A stretch of DNA of 64,000 nucleotides from NCBI GenBank assembly GCA_964432985.1, contig CAYSPT010000020.1, positions 16,240 through 80,239 on the forward strand. The letters run 5' to 3'. Under the pieces are notes generated by a model that was given only the letters and a program-made list of their open reading frames with translations, searched no databases and was not told where the DNA came from. The position numbers and the translations under genes are program-made. Shown piece after piece: positions 33,337 through 43,626 of this stretch. Position 1 is the stretch's first letter, and every line of letters starts with the position of its first letter. This stretch comes from CAYSPT01 sp964432985. GTDB lineage: Bacteria; Muiribacteriota; CAYSPT01.

Positions 33337-35074
33337 TGCAATCTCTGACCAAACAAAACCTCGCCTCAAGAGAATATTGCTCGTAGGGAATCCCAATGTC
33401 GGAAAAAGCGTTATCTTCACACGTCTGACCGGTGTTCAGGTCATCACGTCCAACTACCCGGGCACCACCATTGAATATATGAAAGGTTATATGCGCCTGG
33501 GTGGAGAAAAGGTGGAGATCATCGATTCTCCAGGAACGTATTCACTAGATCCGTCTTCACGGGCCGAAGAGGTCACCACGGAACTTCTGGATAAAGCGGA
33601 CATAATCGTCAACGTGATCGACTCGACCAATCTGGAACGAAATCTAAATCTCACTCTCCAGTTGATAAAACGCAGGATTCCCCTGGTCATCGATCTCAAT
33701 TTGTGGGACGAGACCAAGCACATCGGAATCCATATCGATCGGGCCAAATTACAGGACATACTGGGTGTTCCGGTAGTCACCACATGCGCTCTTACCGGTG
33801 AGGGAATCAAGTATCTTCATCAAGCCCTGTTCAACGCCCGGGTCAGTCAGTACACCTATGAAGATGGCGAGCGATGGCACGATGTGGGCAATCTAGTGGA
33901 AAAGGTTCAGAAGATCACCCACCGGCACCACACCTTGCTGGAGCGGTTGGGGGACCTGTCCATCAAACCCGGTACGGGGCTTCCCCTGGCCCTGTTGGTC
34001 ATGCTGGCCGCTTTCTGGATTATCCGTTTGATCGGGGAAGGGCTGATCGGCTACCTGTTCGATCCCCTTTTCACGAAACTATGGGCTCCCCTCGTACTCA
34101 AACTTTCCGGTCTCATTGACTCTACCACCTTCATTCATGGAGTCCTTATCGGGGATATCGGCGCGGACGGCACGATCAACTTCGTGGAGGCATTAGGGTT
34201 ACTGACCACCGGCTTGTATGTGCCGATAGCCATGATTCTTCCGTATATTTTTGCGTTTTACCTGATTCTCAGTCTCATGGAGGACCTGGGCTACCTGCCG
34301 CGGCTCAGCGTACTGGTAGACACATTCATGCACCGTCTCGGGCTGCACGGCTTCGGTGTCATATCCATGATGCTCGCTCTGGGATGCAATGTCCCGGGGA
34401 TGCTGAGCACCAGGATTCTCGAAACCAGGAGAGAGAAGTTTATCGCTGCCACGCTCATGTCGATCTCTATCCCTTGTATGGCCCAGATAGCCGTTATCGT
34501 CGGCCTGGTGGGACGGTTCGGAATCAAGGGCTTGCTGCCGGTGTTCGGCTCTCTTTTCATGGTGTGGATCGTCCTGGGATTCATACTTAATTTACTGGTG
34601 AAGGGAGAGAGCCCGGAAATTTTTCTGGAGATTCCACCATACCGCCTTCCCTACCTGCCCGCGCTTCTGAAGAAACTGCTGACACGAACCAGGCATTTTC
34701 TGGCGGAAGCGGTGCCGCTCGTGATTCTGGGGATACTGGTGATCAATATCCTTCATTGGCTCGGAATCCTGGCTTTTCTGGCCAGGATGGCCGGACCGGT
34801 GTTCACCACACTGCTCGGTCTTCCCGGGGAGACCGCCGCAGCCATGATCATCGGTTTTCTAAGAAAAGACGTGGCGGTGGGTATGCTGTCCCCGCTCAAC
34901 CTGAGTTTGAAGCAGCTTATTATTGCCAGCGTCATGCTGGCAATGTACTTTCCGTGTATGGCTACCTTCGTGGTCATGATCAAGGAACTGGGACTTAAAG
35001 ACATGTTTAAATCAATGCTCATAATGGTATCGTCCACGCTACTGGTGGGCATGGCATTGAACATCCTCCTATGA
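33281..35074 (+). CDS. feoB: FeoB, ferrous iron transporter, short form
   Basis: The GTPase domain shows G1 GNPNVGKS, switch I NYPGTTIEY, G3 DSPGTYSLDP and a G4-like NLWDE. The membrane part has two Gate-type regions, with LALGCNVPGMLSTRILETRREKF carrying the conserved Cys. At 597 residues it is shorter than E. coli FeoB (773). It imports Fe2+. The only in-frame ATG upstream of G1 is at 33281, inside feoA (GAG 8 bases upstream); the start may instead be a rare codon near 33340. The stop overlaps the next start as ATGA. Confidence 0.93.
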   Translation: MKTNPIKPNPTNPREKSSSAISDQTKPRLKRILLVGNPNVGKSVIFTRLTGVQVITSNYPGTTIEYMKGYMRLGGEKVEIIDSPGTYSLDPSSRAEEVTTELLDKADIIVNVIDSTNLERNLNLTLQLIKRRIPLVIDLNLWDETKHIGIHIDRAKLQDILGVPVVTTCALTGEGIKYLHQALFNARVSQYTYEDGERWHDVGNLVEKVQKITHRHHTLLERLGDLSIKPGTGLPLALLVMLAAFWIIRLIGEGLIGYLFDPLFTKLWAPLVLKLSGLIDSTTFIHGVLIGDIGADGTINFVEALGLLTTGLYVPIAMILPYIFAFYLILSLMEDLGYLPRLSVLVDTFMHRLGLHGFGVISMMLALGCNVPGMLSTRILETRREKFIAATLMSISIPCMAQIAVIVGLVGRFGIKGLLPVFGSLFMVWIVLGFILNLLVKGESPEIFLEIPPYRLPYLPALLKKLLTRTRHFLAEAVPLVILGILVINILHWLGILAFLARMAGPVFTTLLGLPGETAAAMIIGFLRKDVAVGMLSPLNLSLKQLIIASVMLAMYFPCMATFVVMIKELGLKDMFKSMLIMVSSTLLVGMALNILL

Positions 35075-38000
35075 GCGCCACCAGCAGCAGTCGGATAAAG
35101 GCAGCCAGAGTTCCCCCCGGTCTCACTCTCACCGTCTGGTGTGATCCCACCGGTTTTGCCGCACGTCGTATTTTCCTGCAGGAAATCGAGGAGAGGATCC
35201 GACAGAATCCCCGGAAGTGTTCCCTGCTTTATCTGGCCCCCTCCGAACCGGCAGTTCGGGACATCCATTTTTCACTGGCCCGGAACCTGGGGGCGGCCAT
35301 GTCGTTCAAGGTTTTCACCATCCGGCAGCTAAAAAATCTCCTATCCCGGACCGCCAGAGATATCCCTCGTCCCGCCAGCCGCATGGTCCGGACAGTCGTG
35401 ACCGCTGAGTCATATAAAGAATCCCTGTCCGGTGGTTTTCTGACCTCCTCCGCCCGATCCCTGCCGCCCCCCGGTTTGATTCGGTACCTGATGCAATTAT
35501 TTTCTGATATTTACCGAAGTGGTCTGGGACGCAGGTTCGACTGTTCCCAGGAAGAACAGGAGCTGAAAAACAGGATCGGCCATGATATGACATCCCTTTT
35601 TCACACCTATGAAACTGCTCTGGCCAACCAGGGATTTATCGATCCTGAAGCACTGTATTACCGGTTGGCACAGGAGCTTAAGCAGTCGAAACCACTTTCC
35701 CCGGTCATCGAGGAAACGGATCATGTCCTACTGGAGAATCCCGCTGATTTGACGGCACCCGAGCTGTTTTTTCTGACCGCTCTGCTGAAAAGGGTGGATA
35801 ATCTGTGGGTGTCGTTGCCATTGGACCAGCCTCCCGGCGAGAAGCAAACAAACCACCCCATTCATATTCAGGCAACAAGCTTCATCCAGCATTTGGCAAA
35901 CCAGTATCTCAAAGCGGAACGGATCGTATGGAAAACTACCGGGGTTCCTCCAACTGTCAGCCGTTCGCGGTTGGCTCTGGCCATGAGAGCCACATCCAGC
36001 CTGGGGAAAATCATGAATCCGGCACCTGCAGCGTGTGCAGAATCTAATGAAAACCTTTCAGATGGGGAGATTTCAATCATCAAAGGCAGGACACCTTTCG
36101 AGGAAGTCGAACGTATTGCCACAGTAATAAAGACCATACTCAACTTTGAAGATGATATTGTCCCCGAGGATTGCATAGTTATTGTTCCATCATATTCCGA
36201 GTACGGTTCCCTGCTGCGCAGTTCCTTCCTGAAGCAGGGTATTCCCATACACCAGAGCGAGACACAGTCCCTGGCCGAAACACGGCCGGTTGAAATGCTT
36301 ATCAGATTAATCCGGATGCGCCTATCCGGATACCGGCGGGATGACGTTCTGGCTCTTACACGATATCTCCCGGAAGAAATCACCGGCAGTATCGGCCGGT
36401 TCGAGCATGAGGTGCGTCTGGCCGGTGTCATGGGAAACGTATCCGGCGGGCGGCAAATCAATTGGGGACGAGAATGGATTCGGCCGCTGGAGGATCACCG
36501 GAAGCATCTGGCCACGTGTGTAAAAGAACTTGCCCGGAGCGGAAATGATACAACAACTGCAGAACACGATAGGGAACAAAAGCGTTTAACCGCCAGAATT
36601 GAAGCTGTAGAAAAGGGAATTTCAGTTTTGCGCAAAGTCTTCAGCCTGGCCGGCAGACTCCGCGACAAAATGTCACCCGGAGCTTTTTCAACCGCTCTGC
36701 GCTCCATTGTAGAAAGTGAAGTAATGGGTATTGTCCCGTCGAAATCAGTCGAGCGTACCGGGAATGATGATCTTCTGGATCTGCCTTTACATCTCACTTC
36801 CAGAAATCTGGTTGCCCCAGATATTCTGTGTGATCTGCTCGACAAAGTCAAAAATAGTTTTCATCACACCCAGAATGCCGCTATCGATCTAGCTATCCTG
36901 TATATGTCTTTTTGGGAGGGATGTCTGGAGACCAGAATCTCGCTACCGTCCCGCCCCGGGGCTGTCCAGGTCTACCGCCTGGGGGAACACCAGGGGCTTT
37001 GTGCCAGGCATGTCTTTTTAACAGGGCTTACCAGTAACAATTTCCCTCCCCTGCAAAAAACTTCACTCCCGGCAGCAAATGGATTTCCCGGATCCCCTGC
37101 CGGTGAAACCGAAAAACGGAGGCTCTGGAACGAAGCGCGTAAAACTATCGTGTGGGCACTATGCGCTGGCAGTCGTTCAGTCGTTCTCAGTTATTCCGCT
37201 TCTTCCGAATCAGGAACACTTCCCTCCCTGCTGGTTGACGGGCTGGAAACTCTGCTCGCGCCACATCAGGTGCAGGAGATCACCAAAGCGGCCCATACTT
37301 CGGCTTCCACCAGAGGAAAGCAATGCCTTCTTGCCCTGGGGAAAAATCTGTCACACCACCCGGGCACCGTGAGCCTGGAACTTTCCGGTGCTACAGCAGG
37401 TGGATGGGAGGACGCCCGCCGTACCCTGTACAGAAAACTGCTGGTTTGCCGGGAGCGTAACAATGCCTGGTTTGGCTTATATGACGGCCTCATCGGACCG
37501 GATATACACCACGATCAGATCGGTTTCGGAGCGGACCACCGGTTTTCCGCTTCTCAACTGGAAGATCTGGCTCGATGTCCATTTCACTTTTTTGCCTCCA
37601 GAGTGCTGGGGCTGGAACCGGAAATTGAAGAGGATGAAGAAATTACTCCTCTCACCAGAGGCGCCATCATTCACGAAATTCTCAGTCGTTTCTATCTGTT
37701 CCGCCTTCAACAGGCAGGCCTTATCAACGATGAGAGACGGCATCCCGACCTTGGTGACATGTTCTGGAGCAGTAAAGAATTCCTCAGAGTTCGAAACGAA
37801 AACCTGCCTGAAGCACAGTGGCAACTCAGGGAAATAACCCACCAGATCCTGCAGCAACAGGCTCTCATCCAGCCTGGTCCCTTTTGGGAGAGAGAGTTGG
37901 AAAATCTCGTCAAAGGACTCGCTAAAGGCGTATCCTTTGCAAAAGGCGTATCCTTCCCGGACCATCCGAACGGCGGAACCGTGGTGAAACCAGGCGTGCT

Positions 38001-38730
38001 GAAGTGCTTCTTAATTGACGAATGCCGCCAGCCTGATACAGCTGTCCCCGCCTTTTTTGAAGCTGGCTTCACAATTAATCTGGCCGTCTCCAACGATGGG
38101 AAACCGGTCATTTTTAAAGGCCGGATAGACCGTATTGACGTCGCGCAGGACGGGAGTTACATCGTTCTTGATTATAAAACGGGCAAGCCGCCGGCTATAA
38201 GGGATATCGAAAGCGGCCACCGGTTCCAGGTCCCCATTTATGTCAAAGGAGCCCAGCACATACTGGATGGAACTATCGGCGGCAAGGGCTTTAAGCCGGT
38301 TGGTGCAGGTTATATGTGTCTGAAACCAGCACTGCCCGGTAATAACCGGAGAACCGGCTTCCTCTCTATCCAGGAAGGAAACGGCAAAGACAGGAAGCAC
38401 CATGTGGTCAAAGAAGCCCGCAGCGGTTTGAAGCCGCCGGAAGAGTTCCACCGGACAATCACTGACGGTCTCCGGTACGCATTGATGGCCACCGATAAGA
38501 TCAGGGCGGGTGGTTTTCACACCACCATCGATGAAGGAGAGGGCGCCGGAGCGCTGCCCTCCTTCTGCACACGCAACTGTCTTTTCAGAACCATGTGCCG
38601 GGTTGATGTTACACGGCGCCGCCGCACCATTGACTATCTCCGTCATCACGGAATCGACATCCCCGTCAATCCCAACCTCGTGACCGTGGAAACAGAGGAT
38701 GAAAAAGACGGAAAGGACATAGTACGATGA
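35071..38730 (+). CDS. addB: AddB-type subunit of a helicase-nuclease (RecBCD-like)
   Basis: This 1219-residue protein has an inactive-helicase-like N-terminal half without Walker A, and a C-terminal PD-(D/E)XK nuclease: FSASQLEDLARCPFHFF, GAIIHEIL, FKGRIDRIDVAQDGSYIVLDYKTGKPP. Cysteines in ARCPF and in CTRNCLFRTMC form the iron-sulfur staple of AddB. With AddA it resects double-strand breaks for RecA loading. The tandem AKGVSFAKGVSF comes from an 18-bp duplication near 37924-37958. It overlaps feoB and addA by 4 bases (ATGA) on both sides. Confidence 0.88.
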   Translation: MSATSSSRIKAARVPPGLTLTVWCDPTGFAARRIFLQEIEERIRQNPRKCSLLYLAPSEPAVRDIHFSLARNLGAAMSFKVFTIRQLKNLLSRTARDIPRPASRMVRTVVTAESYKESLSGGFLTSSARSLPPPGLIRYLMQLFSDIYRSGLGRRFDCSQEEQELKNRIGHDMTSLFHTYETALANQGFIDPEALYYRLAQELKQSKPLSPVIEETDHVLLENPADLTAPELFFLTALLKRVDNLWVSLPLDQPPGEKQTNHPIHIQATSFIQHLANQYLKAERIVWKTTGVPPTVSRSRLALAMRATSSLGKIMNPAPAACAESNENLSDGEISIIKGRTPFEEVERIATVIKTILNFEDDIVPEDCIVIVPSYSEYGSLLRSSFLKQGIPIHQSETQSLAETRPVEMLIRLIRMRLSGYRRDDVLALTRYLPEEITGSIGRFEHEVRLAGVMGNVSGGRQINWGREWIRPLEDHRKHLATCVKELARSGNDTTTAEHDREQKRLTARIEAVEKGISVLRKVFSLAGRLRDKMSPGAFSTALRSIVESEVMGIVPSKSVERTGNDDLLDLPLHLTSRNLVAPDILCDLLDKVKNSFHHTQNAAIDLAILYMSFWEGCLETRISLPSRPGAVQVYRLGEHQGLCARHVFLTGLTSNNFPPLQKTSLPAANGFPGSPAGETEKRRLWNEARKTIVWALCAGSRSVVLSYSASSESGTLPSLLVDGLETLLAPHQVQEITKAAHTSASTRGKQCLLALGKNLSHHPGTVSLELSGATAGGWEDARRTLYRKLLVCRERNNAWFGLYDGLIGPDIHHDQIGFGADHRFSASQLEDLARCPFHFFASRVLGLEPEIEEDEEITPLTRGAIIHEILSRFYLFRLQQAGLINDERRHPDLGDMFWSSKEFLRVRNENLPEAQWQLREITHQILQQQALIQPGPFWERELENLVKGLAKGVSFAKGVSFPDHPNGGTVVKPGVLKCFLIDECRQPDTAVPAFFEAGFTINLAVSNDGKPVIFKGRIDRIDVAQDGSYIVLDYKTGKPPAIRDIESGHRFQVPIYVKGAQHILDGTIGGKGFKPVGAGYMCLKPALPGNNRRTGFLSIQEGNGKDRKHHVVKEARSGLKPPEEFHRTITDGLRYALMATDKIRAGGFHTTIDEGEGAGALPSFCTRNCLFRTMCRVDVTRRRRTIDYLRHHGIDIPVNPNLVTVETEDEKDGKDIVR

Positions 38731-41700
38731 GCGGTCCGGAAACCGAAACAGCCATCACCCTGACTCCCGATCAGGAATCCTGTCTCGATCTTCACAGCAA
38801 TTTGGCCGTGGTAGCAGGCGCCGGCAGTGGTAAAACCCGTGTTCTGGTCAACCGTTACATAACCATCCTCGATCATTTTTACGACAACGATCAGAAATTG
38901 GGGGTAGGAAACATCCTGGCACTGACATTTACCGAAAAGGCCGCCCTGGAAATGAGGGACCGGATCAGGAAGAAAATCCTCTCTCTGAAACAAAGAGCTC
39001 AGCCGTTCTGGATCGGTGTCATAGAGGAACTGGGAGAGGCCCATATCGGGACCATCCACAGTTTCTGTTCCAGGCTCCTCAGGTCTTTTCCCTTCGAATC
39101 AGACCTCGATCCCGATTTCTCAGTCATGGACGAGGCCGATGCCTCTCTTTTTCAGGAAGACTCCATTCACGCACTCATCAACAGCCTGGCGTTCAGCAGT
39201 AACACCGAGGAAACCGAGCACAAAGCGCACGCCGCGTTAATGAAACTTCTCCAGCGTTGGAGCCTCAACGTCATTGAACGGGAAGTGAAACGGATCTGCC
39301 GTGAGCGGGGAATGTTGAAACCATGGATAGAGAAGACGGTCTGCATGACTCCGGACCAACTGCTCACTCACTGGCGGTATTGCTTGAATACGGAAAAAAG
39401 CCGGGCTTTACAACAGTTTATTAATGCTCCCGGCCTGAAGGAAGCGCGAGACACTCTGCTCGTCCCGGCGACCGGAGCTAAACCCGATTCGTTATCCGCT
39501 GTCCTGGATTCTGTCAGCGGGCCGTTCAAACGCCTGACAGCCTCAGATCTCCCGGAGAAAGACCGGTTCAAGGCTCTGGACGAACTCGTTCCCGTCCTCC
39601 TCACTAAACAAACAAAACCGTGCAGTTTCAAGAGGAAGGGTAAAGCCTCCAATTGGGCACCCGGCGAACTGGCCGCTCTGAGAGAAGTGTTGACCCTGGT
39701 GGCTGAAGGCTTCGGTAGGTATCCAGTTTTTACATGCAGCATGTCTGAACTCGAACAGGAAAATGCCCGTTTTACCATCGCCCTGGCCCAGTTGTCACTC
39801 TACGTCATCAATCACTTGTCTGACGAGCGGCGGAGAGCGGGAGCACCGGACTTCACGGACCTGATCGAAAAAACCCTCCAACTACTGCAAAACGGTTCGG
39901 TGAGAAAACATCTGGCCGGCAAATTCAAGTATATTATGATAGACGAGTTTCAAGACACCAACAGTCTTCAATGGGAACTTATCTCAGCCATGGCCAGAGA
40001 CGAAGATGGCCGTCTCTATCACAACCGTGTCTTCGTCGTAGGTGATGAAAAGCAGTCCATTTACGGATTCAGGGGCGCCGATGTCACCGTATTCGAAAAG
40101 GTTCGGCGGGAATTCTCTGTCAGGGCCCGGGAAGTCCAAACGGAAAACGAGATTCCAAATCCACCCCATGATACGGTGCAGGAGCTGAACATCAATTTCC
40201 GCACCCTGGCCCGACCTCTGGGTTTCGTAAACTCCATTTTCCGCTCGATTTTCCCCATGAGCCGGGAGCAAAGTGACGCCAGGGATGTACCGTTTCAACA
40301 TTTGATCTGCCACCGCACGGGCGGAACATCACCATCAGGCTCGGTGGAACTGCTGCTCCCGGAAAAGAATCCGGACAAATGGCACATCAAGGCACAAGCC
40401 ACCTGCATTGCCAAAAGATTGCAGGCGGCGGTCAACGCTTCTGAGGAAAGCGGTTGGAATCTGTCGGTGTTCGATGGAACATCAACCCGCCCGGTCACAT
40501 TCGGTGACTGTGCCGTCTTGTTGAGGAGAAGAAGTTTTCTTTCTTCCCTGGAAGAGGCCTTCGCGACGGCAGGCATTCCGTACACTGTTCATGCCGGAAT
40601 TGGATTTTACCAGCGGCAGGAAGTAATGGACATCTATAATGTGCTTCGCTTCCTGGACAATACGAACGACGACACTTCACTAGCCGGTGTGCTCCGATCC
40701 CCTCTGTTCATGTTGTCTGACCGGATGCTCGTGACCTTGTCCGGCAAAATCGGGGAAGCGGGCGGATACTGGGAGGCCCTTAACGCCACATGTGAATCCG
40801 CTGCCGAATGCAACTCCACCACCGGATATGAACTTCTGATTAAAAGGGCAAGACGGATTCTTCAACGTTGGCTCCATCTTTCCCGCTTCGCCGATGTGGC
40901 CGAGTTGATCAAGACCATTGCCAGCGATGCGGGGTACTGGTTCGATCTAGTGGTACAATCCGGTGGAAGCCAGGCTGCGGAAAATGTTGAAAAACTCATC
41001 CGCCTGGCCGAAGAAGCAGGACGCCAGCAGCACGTTCACCTGACCGAGTTTGTCAGGAGACTGGGCCGGTTGGTATCAGGAGTAACCAGGGAAGGAGCGG
41101 CTGATCCGCCAGAGGCCGCCGGAAATGCCGTTCAAATCATGACTGTCCACGCCGCCAAAGGCCTCGAGTTTCCTGTTGTCGTCGTTCCTGAACTCGAAGC
41201 CAGATTCAACCTGGGTACCTCGGATCGGGTGTACACATCCCCCGGCCTGGGCTTGGGACTCAAGGTCGAAGATCCTGAAAGCGGATTTGAAGAAACCGGC
41301 ACCGTTTCCAGGTTTCTTATCAAGGAGCACCTGAAACGCACTGCTTTTTACGAGGAAAAGCGACTTTTTTACGTGGCCCTCACCAGAGCACGCGACCACC
41401 TGATTCTCTCGGGAGAGAGAGATGGAAGAGGCCTGAAAAAATGGGTGTCCCGCCGCCTTCCAGCCGATAATGTCTCCTGTTGGCTGGAATGGCTGACTGC
41501 GTTCCTCCCTCTCACCGGTGAGGAATGTACGCTGGACCACAGTGTCGAATCATTTGCCGTGAAAGACGCCTCTGAAACAATACCGGTCAAATTGATACAC
41601 ACAGCCGACCAAATACCATGCTTCCGTCCCTGTTCCACGGGACAACCAGACATTTCGGACGACACCGTTCAAAAGGCAGTGGACGTATTTTCGTCTATAG

Positions 41701-42668
41701 ACTCACCACTCCTCTACCCGGTTTTGCGCAAAGCGCAGCAGGTGGTTTTCTCCCCCACCGATCTTGTCAACTTCAACAGTTGCCCGATGCAGTTTGCCAC
41801 TGCCCGGGGACTGGGTCTCCCGGTGGGCTCACTATCATCTCCCACTCCACCTTCAACAGAACGCTTTACACCCGATCTCAATCCCGCCCAGAAAGGAGAG
41901 CTTGCCCACGCCTTACTGGAACACATCGAGGACACGTTCAGATCCGGATACTCACTGGATGAACTGGTGGACCGTGTTCTCGATACCGTTCCCCAAAAGG
42001 TAGATGCCCCCAAAAGCGAACAGTCCGGGGATTCCGGACAACGGCGTTCATATCTGCTGTCGCTGGGCCGCATGTTTTTGGCTAGCGAACTGTTTACCCT
42101 GTACCGGTCCCTGCCCGGCAAAGACTGTCTCACCGAAGTGCCCTTTGTCCTCGCTTGCCGTAACGCGCTGGTGGAAGGCAGGATCGACAAGCTGTTCAAA
42201 CGTGGAAACCACTGGCAGGTTCTTGATTATAAAACGACCCGACTGCCCGATTACGGACGGGAACAGGTGCTTACCCGCCGTCTGCACCATTACGAACCGC
42301 AGATGCTGCTCTACGCTATGGCCGCTCAGCGAAGTCTCTTTGTACCGCTTGAAGAGATTCGCGCCTCGCTTTTTTTCACGGAAATAATGGAGGAACGGTC
42401 CGTATCTATGAAGAATGCGCAGGAGAAAGTCGAACAACTTATAGATGAAGCGTATCAGGCCATAACCGAGGCATGGAAAGTCGAAGCGAGAGGTCTCTGT
42501 ACATCGGCTCGTTTATTCGAAAGGGAACCGTCTACCAGATATCTGATGGAGTTGTTGTTCGAGAAGTTGGAAAACAAGTTTAGCAGACGTTTCCCGACCC
42601 CTGATTCAGACTACTGCGCCATGTGTCCATTGTCATTCAATTGTCGGAGGAACCGCCGGATTCCATAA
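38727..42668 (+). CDS. addA: AddA-type UvrD-like helicase/nuclease subunit
   Basis: The 1313-residue protein has all SF1A motifs: Walker A AGAGSGKT (30-37), LALTFTEKAALEMRDRI (Ia), IDEFQDTNSLQW (II), VGDEKQSIYGFRGAD (III), HAAKGLEFPVVVVPE (V), LFYVALTRARDHLILSG (VI). The C-terminal nuclease has GRIDKLFKRG and VLDYKTTRLP. Unusually for AddA, a Cys in FNSCPMQFA and three in CAMCPLSFNC also make a possible 4Fe-4S staple. It pairs with the addB product. The 3' end overlaps the convergent gene by 32 bases. Confidence 0.92.
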   Translation: MSGPETETAITLTPDQESCLDLHSNLAVVAGAGSGKTRVLVNRYITILDHFYDNDQKLGVGNILALTFTEKAALEMRDRIRKKILSLKQRAQPFWIGVIEELGEAHIGTIHSFCSRLLRSFPFESDLDPDFSVMDEADASLFQEDSIHALINSLAFSSNTEETEHKAHAALMKLLQRWSLNVIEREVKRICRERGMLKPWIEKTVCMTPDQLLTHWRYCLNTEKSRALQQFINAPGLKEARDTLLVPATGAKPDSLSAVLDSVSGPFKRLTASDLPEKDRFKALDELVPVLLTKQTKPCSFKRKGKASNWAPGELAALREVLTLVAEGFGRYPVFTCSMSELEQENARFTIALAQLSLYVINHLSDERRRAGAPDFTDLIEKTLQLLQNGSVRKHLAGKFKYIMIDEFQDTNSLQWELISAMARDEDGRLYHNRVFVVGDEKQSIYGFRGADVTVFEKVRREFSVRAREVQTENEIPNPPHDTVQELNINFRTLARPLGFVNSIFRSIFPMSREQSDARDVPFQHLICHRTGGTSPSGSVELLLPEKNPDKWHIKAQATCIAKRLQAAVNASEESGWNLSVFDGTSTRPVTFGDCAVLLRRRSFLSSLEEAFATAGIPYTVHAGIGFYQRQEVMDIYNVLRFLDNTNDDTSLAGVLRSPLFMLSDRMLVTLSGKIGEAGGYWEALNATCESAAECNSTTGYELLIKRARRILQRWLHLSRFADVAELIKTIASDAGYWFDLVVQSGGSQAAENVEKLIRLAEEAGRQQHVHLTEFVRRLGRLVSGVTREGAADPPEAAGNAVQIMTVHAAKGLEFPVVVVPELEARFNLGTSDRVYTSPGLGLGLKVEDPESGFEETGTVSRFLIKEHLKRTAFYEEKRLFYVALTRARDHLILSGERDGRGLKKWVSRRLPADNVSCWLEWLTAFLPLTGEECTLDHSVESFAVKDASETIPVKLIHTADQIPCFRPCSTGQPDISDDTVQKAVDVFSSIDSPLLYPVLRKAQQVVFSPTDLVNFNSCPMQFATARGLGLPVGSLSSPTPPSTERFTPDLNPAQKGELAHALLEHIEDTFRSGYSLDELVDRVLDTVPQKVDAPKSEQSGDSGQRRSYLLSLGRMFLASELFTLYRSLPGKDCLTEVPFVLACRNALVEGRIDKLFKRGNHWQVLDYKTTRLPDYGREQVLTRRLHHYEPQMLLYAMAAQRSLFVPLEEIRASLFFTEIMEERSVSMKNAQEKVEQLIDEAYQAITEAWKVEARGLCTSARLFEREPSTRYLMELLFEKLENKFSRRFPTPDSDYCAMCPLSFNCRRNRRIP

Positions 42669-43338
42669 CCTCTATCGGCACCTGGTTTCCAGCCAGCCAC
42701 TGAATCACATTGACGAGAAAACGCTCATTGTCGAAAAAGCTACCATGGTACTCGGGGAAATACGGAGAGGAGGCAATGACGACAACCCGGCCGGCGCCCA
42801 GGAGTCCGGCGATGGCGTATATTCTCACATCCTCACTGTATTCCCACTGGGCCAGAATTTCCCAGCCGTGGGCCGAAGTAAACAGACTCTCACTTTCCAC
42901 CGGAATATGGGCCCGGGACCACAATTCCAGGGTCCGGACTCCTTCCAGAATCTCGTGTTCGGAAAATGCCTTTGCTTTTATCCTGTTCCAGTTACCCGTT
43001 TCGTCATAGGGAAGTTCCGGGAAAAGGACACGGCTCGAGGCTTCCTCCGAAGGATAGGAATGGTACAGAAGAGCTCCGCCACCCGCGATGATCCAGGTTT
43101 CAAGGGCATTACCGAGCTCGGTTTCGAAATCCCTCGGCCCGAGTTTTAGATCGACAACCTTAAAATCGGTTTCACCGGCGGCCAGTTTCCACATCTCTTC
43201 CTTGGTCTCCTCATTGATAATGAGTATCTTGACCATGGACAAGTCTTTTTCCACCTCGGGAGCGATCGCCGGCGAAGAAACCGGACATACCGCCACCAGG
43301 GCCATGACCAGGGCCAGAAAAAACAGCCGGTTCACCAC
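42637..43338 (-). CDS. Secreted protein with GATase/flavodoxin-like fold, function unknown
   Basis: A signal peptide covers residues 1-26. The mature part has alternating strands and helices with KILIINEETKEEMW, LETWIIAGGGALLYHSYP and GAGRVVVIASSPYFPEYHG; the latter pair resembles class I glutamine-amidotransferase-like or DUF4159/ThuA-like folds, but no catalytic Cys-His pair is seen. The start is GTG at 43338 with a weak ribosome site; an ATG lies about 12 codons downstream, too deep in the signal peptide to prefer. It is a convergent neighbour of addA with a 32-base overlap. Confidence 0.65.
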   Translation of the reverse strand: MVNRLFFLALVMALVAVCPVSSPAIAPEVEKDLSMVKILIINEETKEEMWKLAAGETDFKVVDLKLGPRDFETELGNALETWIIAGGGALLYHSYPSEEASSRVLFPELPYDETGNWNRIKAKAFSEHEILEGVRTLELWSRAHIPVESESLFTSAHGWEILAQWEYSEDVRIYAIAGLLGAGRVVVIASSPYFPEYHGSFFDNERFLVNVIQWLAGNQVPIEVMESGGSSDN

Positions 43339-43574
43339 AATTCAATTCACTCCCGGGTCAACAATCACGACCTAAGCTTATAGTTAACACCGGCGGTTGA
43401 ACAGCGATGTTAATCGTCTAATTTCAACCACCGCACAGTAAGGCGCTGCCTTAGCCAGTGTAAAGCTGCTTCAGTCAGCGTTACTGAGTATTATAACAGA
43501 GAATCTCCAGATAGCTGTCATCATATCTTTCGAACATTGAAATTACTATCCTTTTCAATCTGCAGCAGAGTGGT

Positions 43575-43603
43575 TTGTGAATTGCTCGGGTTTTAAGTAT
43601 AAT
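43575..43603 (+). promoter_or_regulatory. Sigma-70-type promoter for the DnaB-like gene
   Basis: TTGTGA (43575-43580), 17 bases, then TATAAT (43598-43603), 23 bases before the ATG; short leader with AGGGAG. Confidence 0.6.
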
Positions 43604-43626
43604 GAACAGTGACAGGGAGATAGAAC

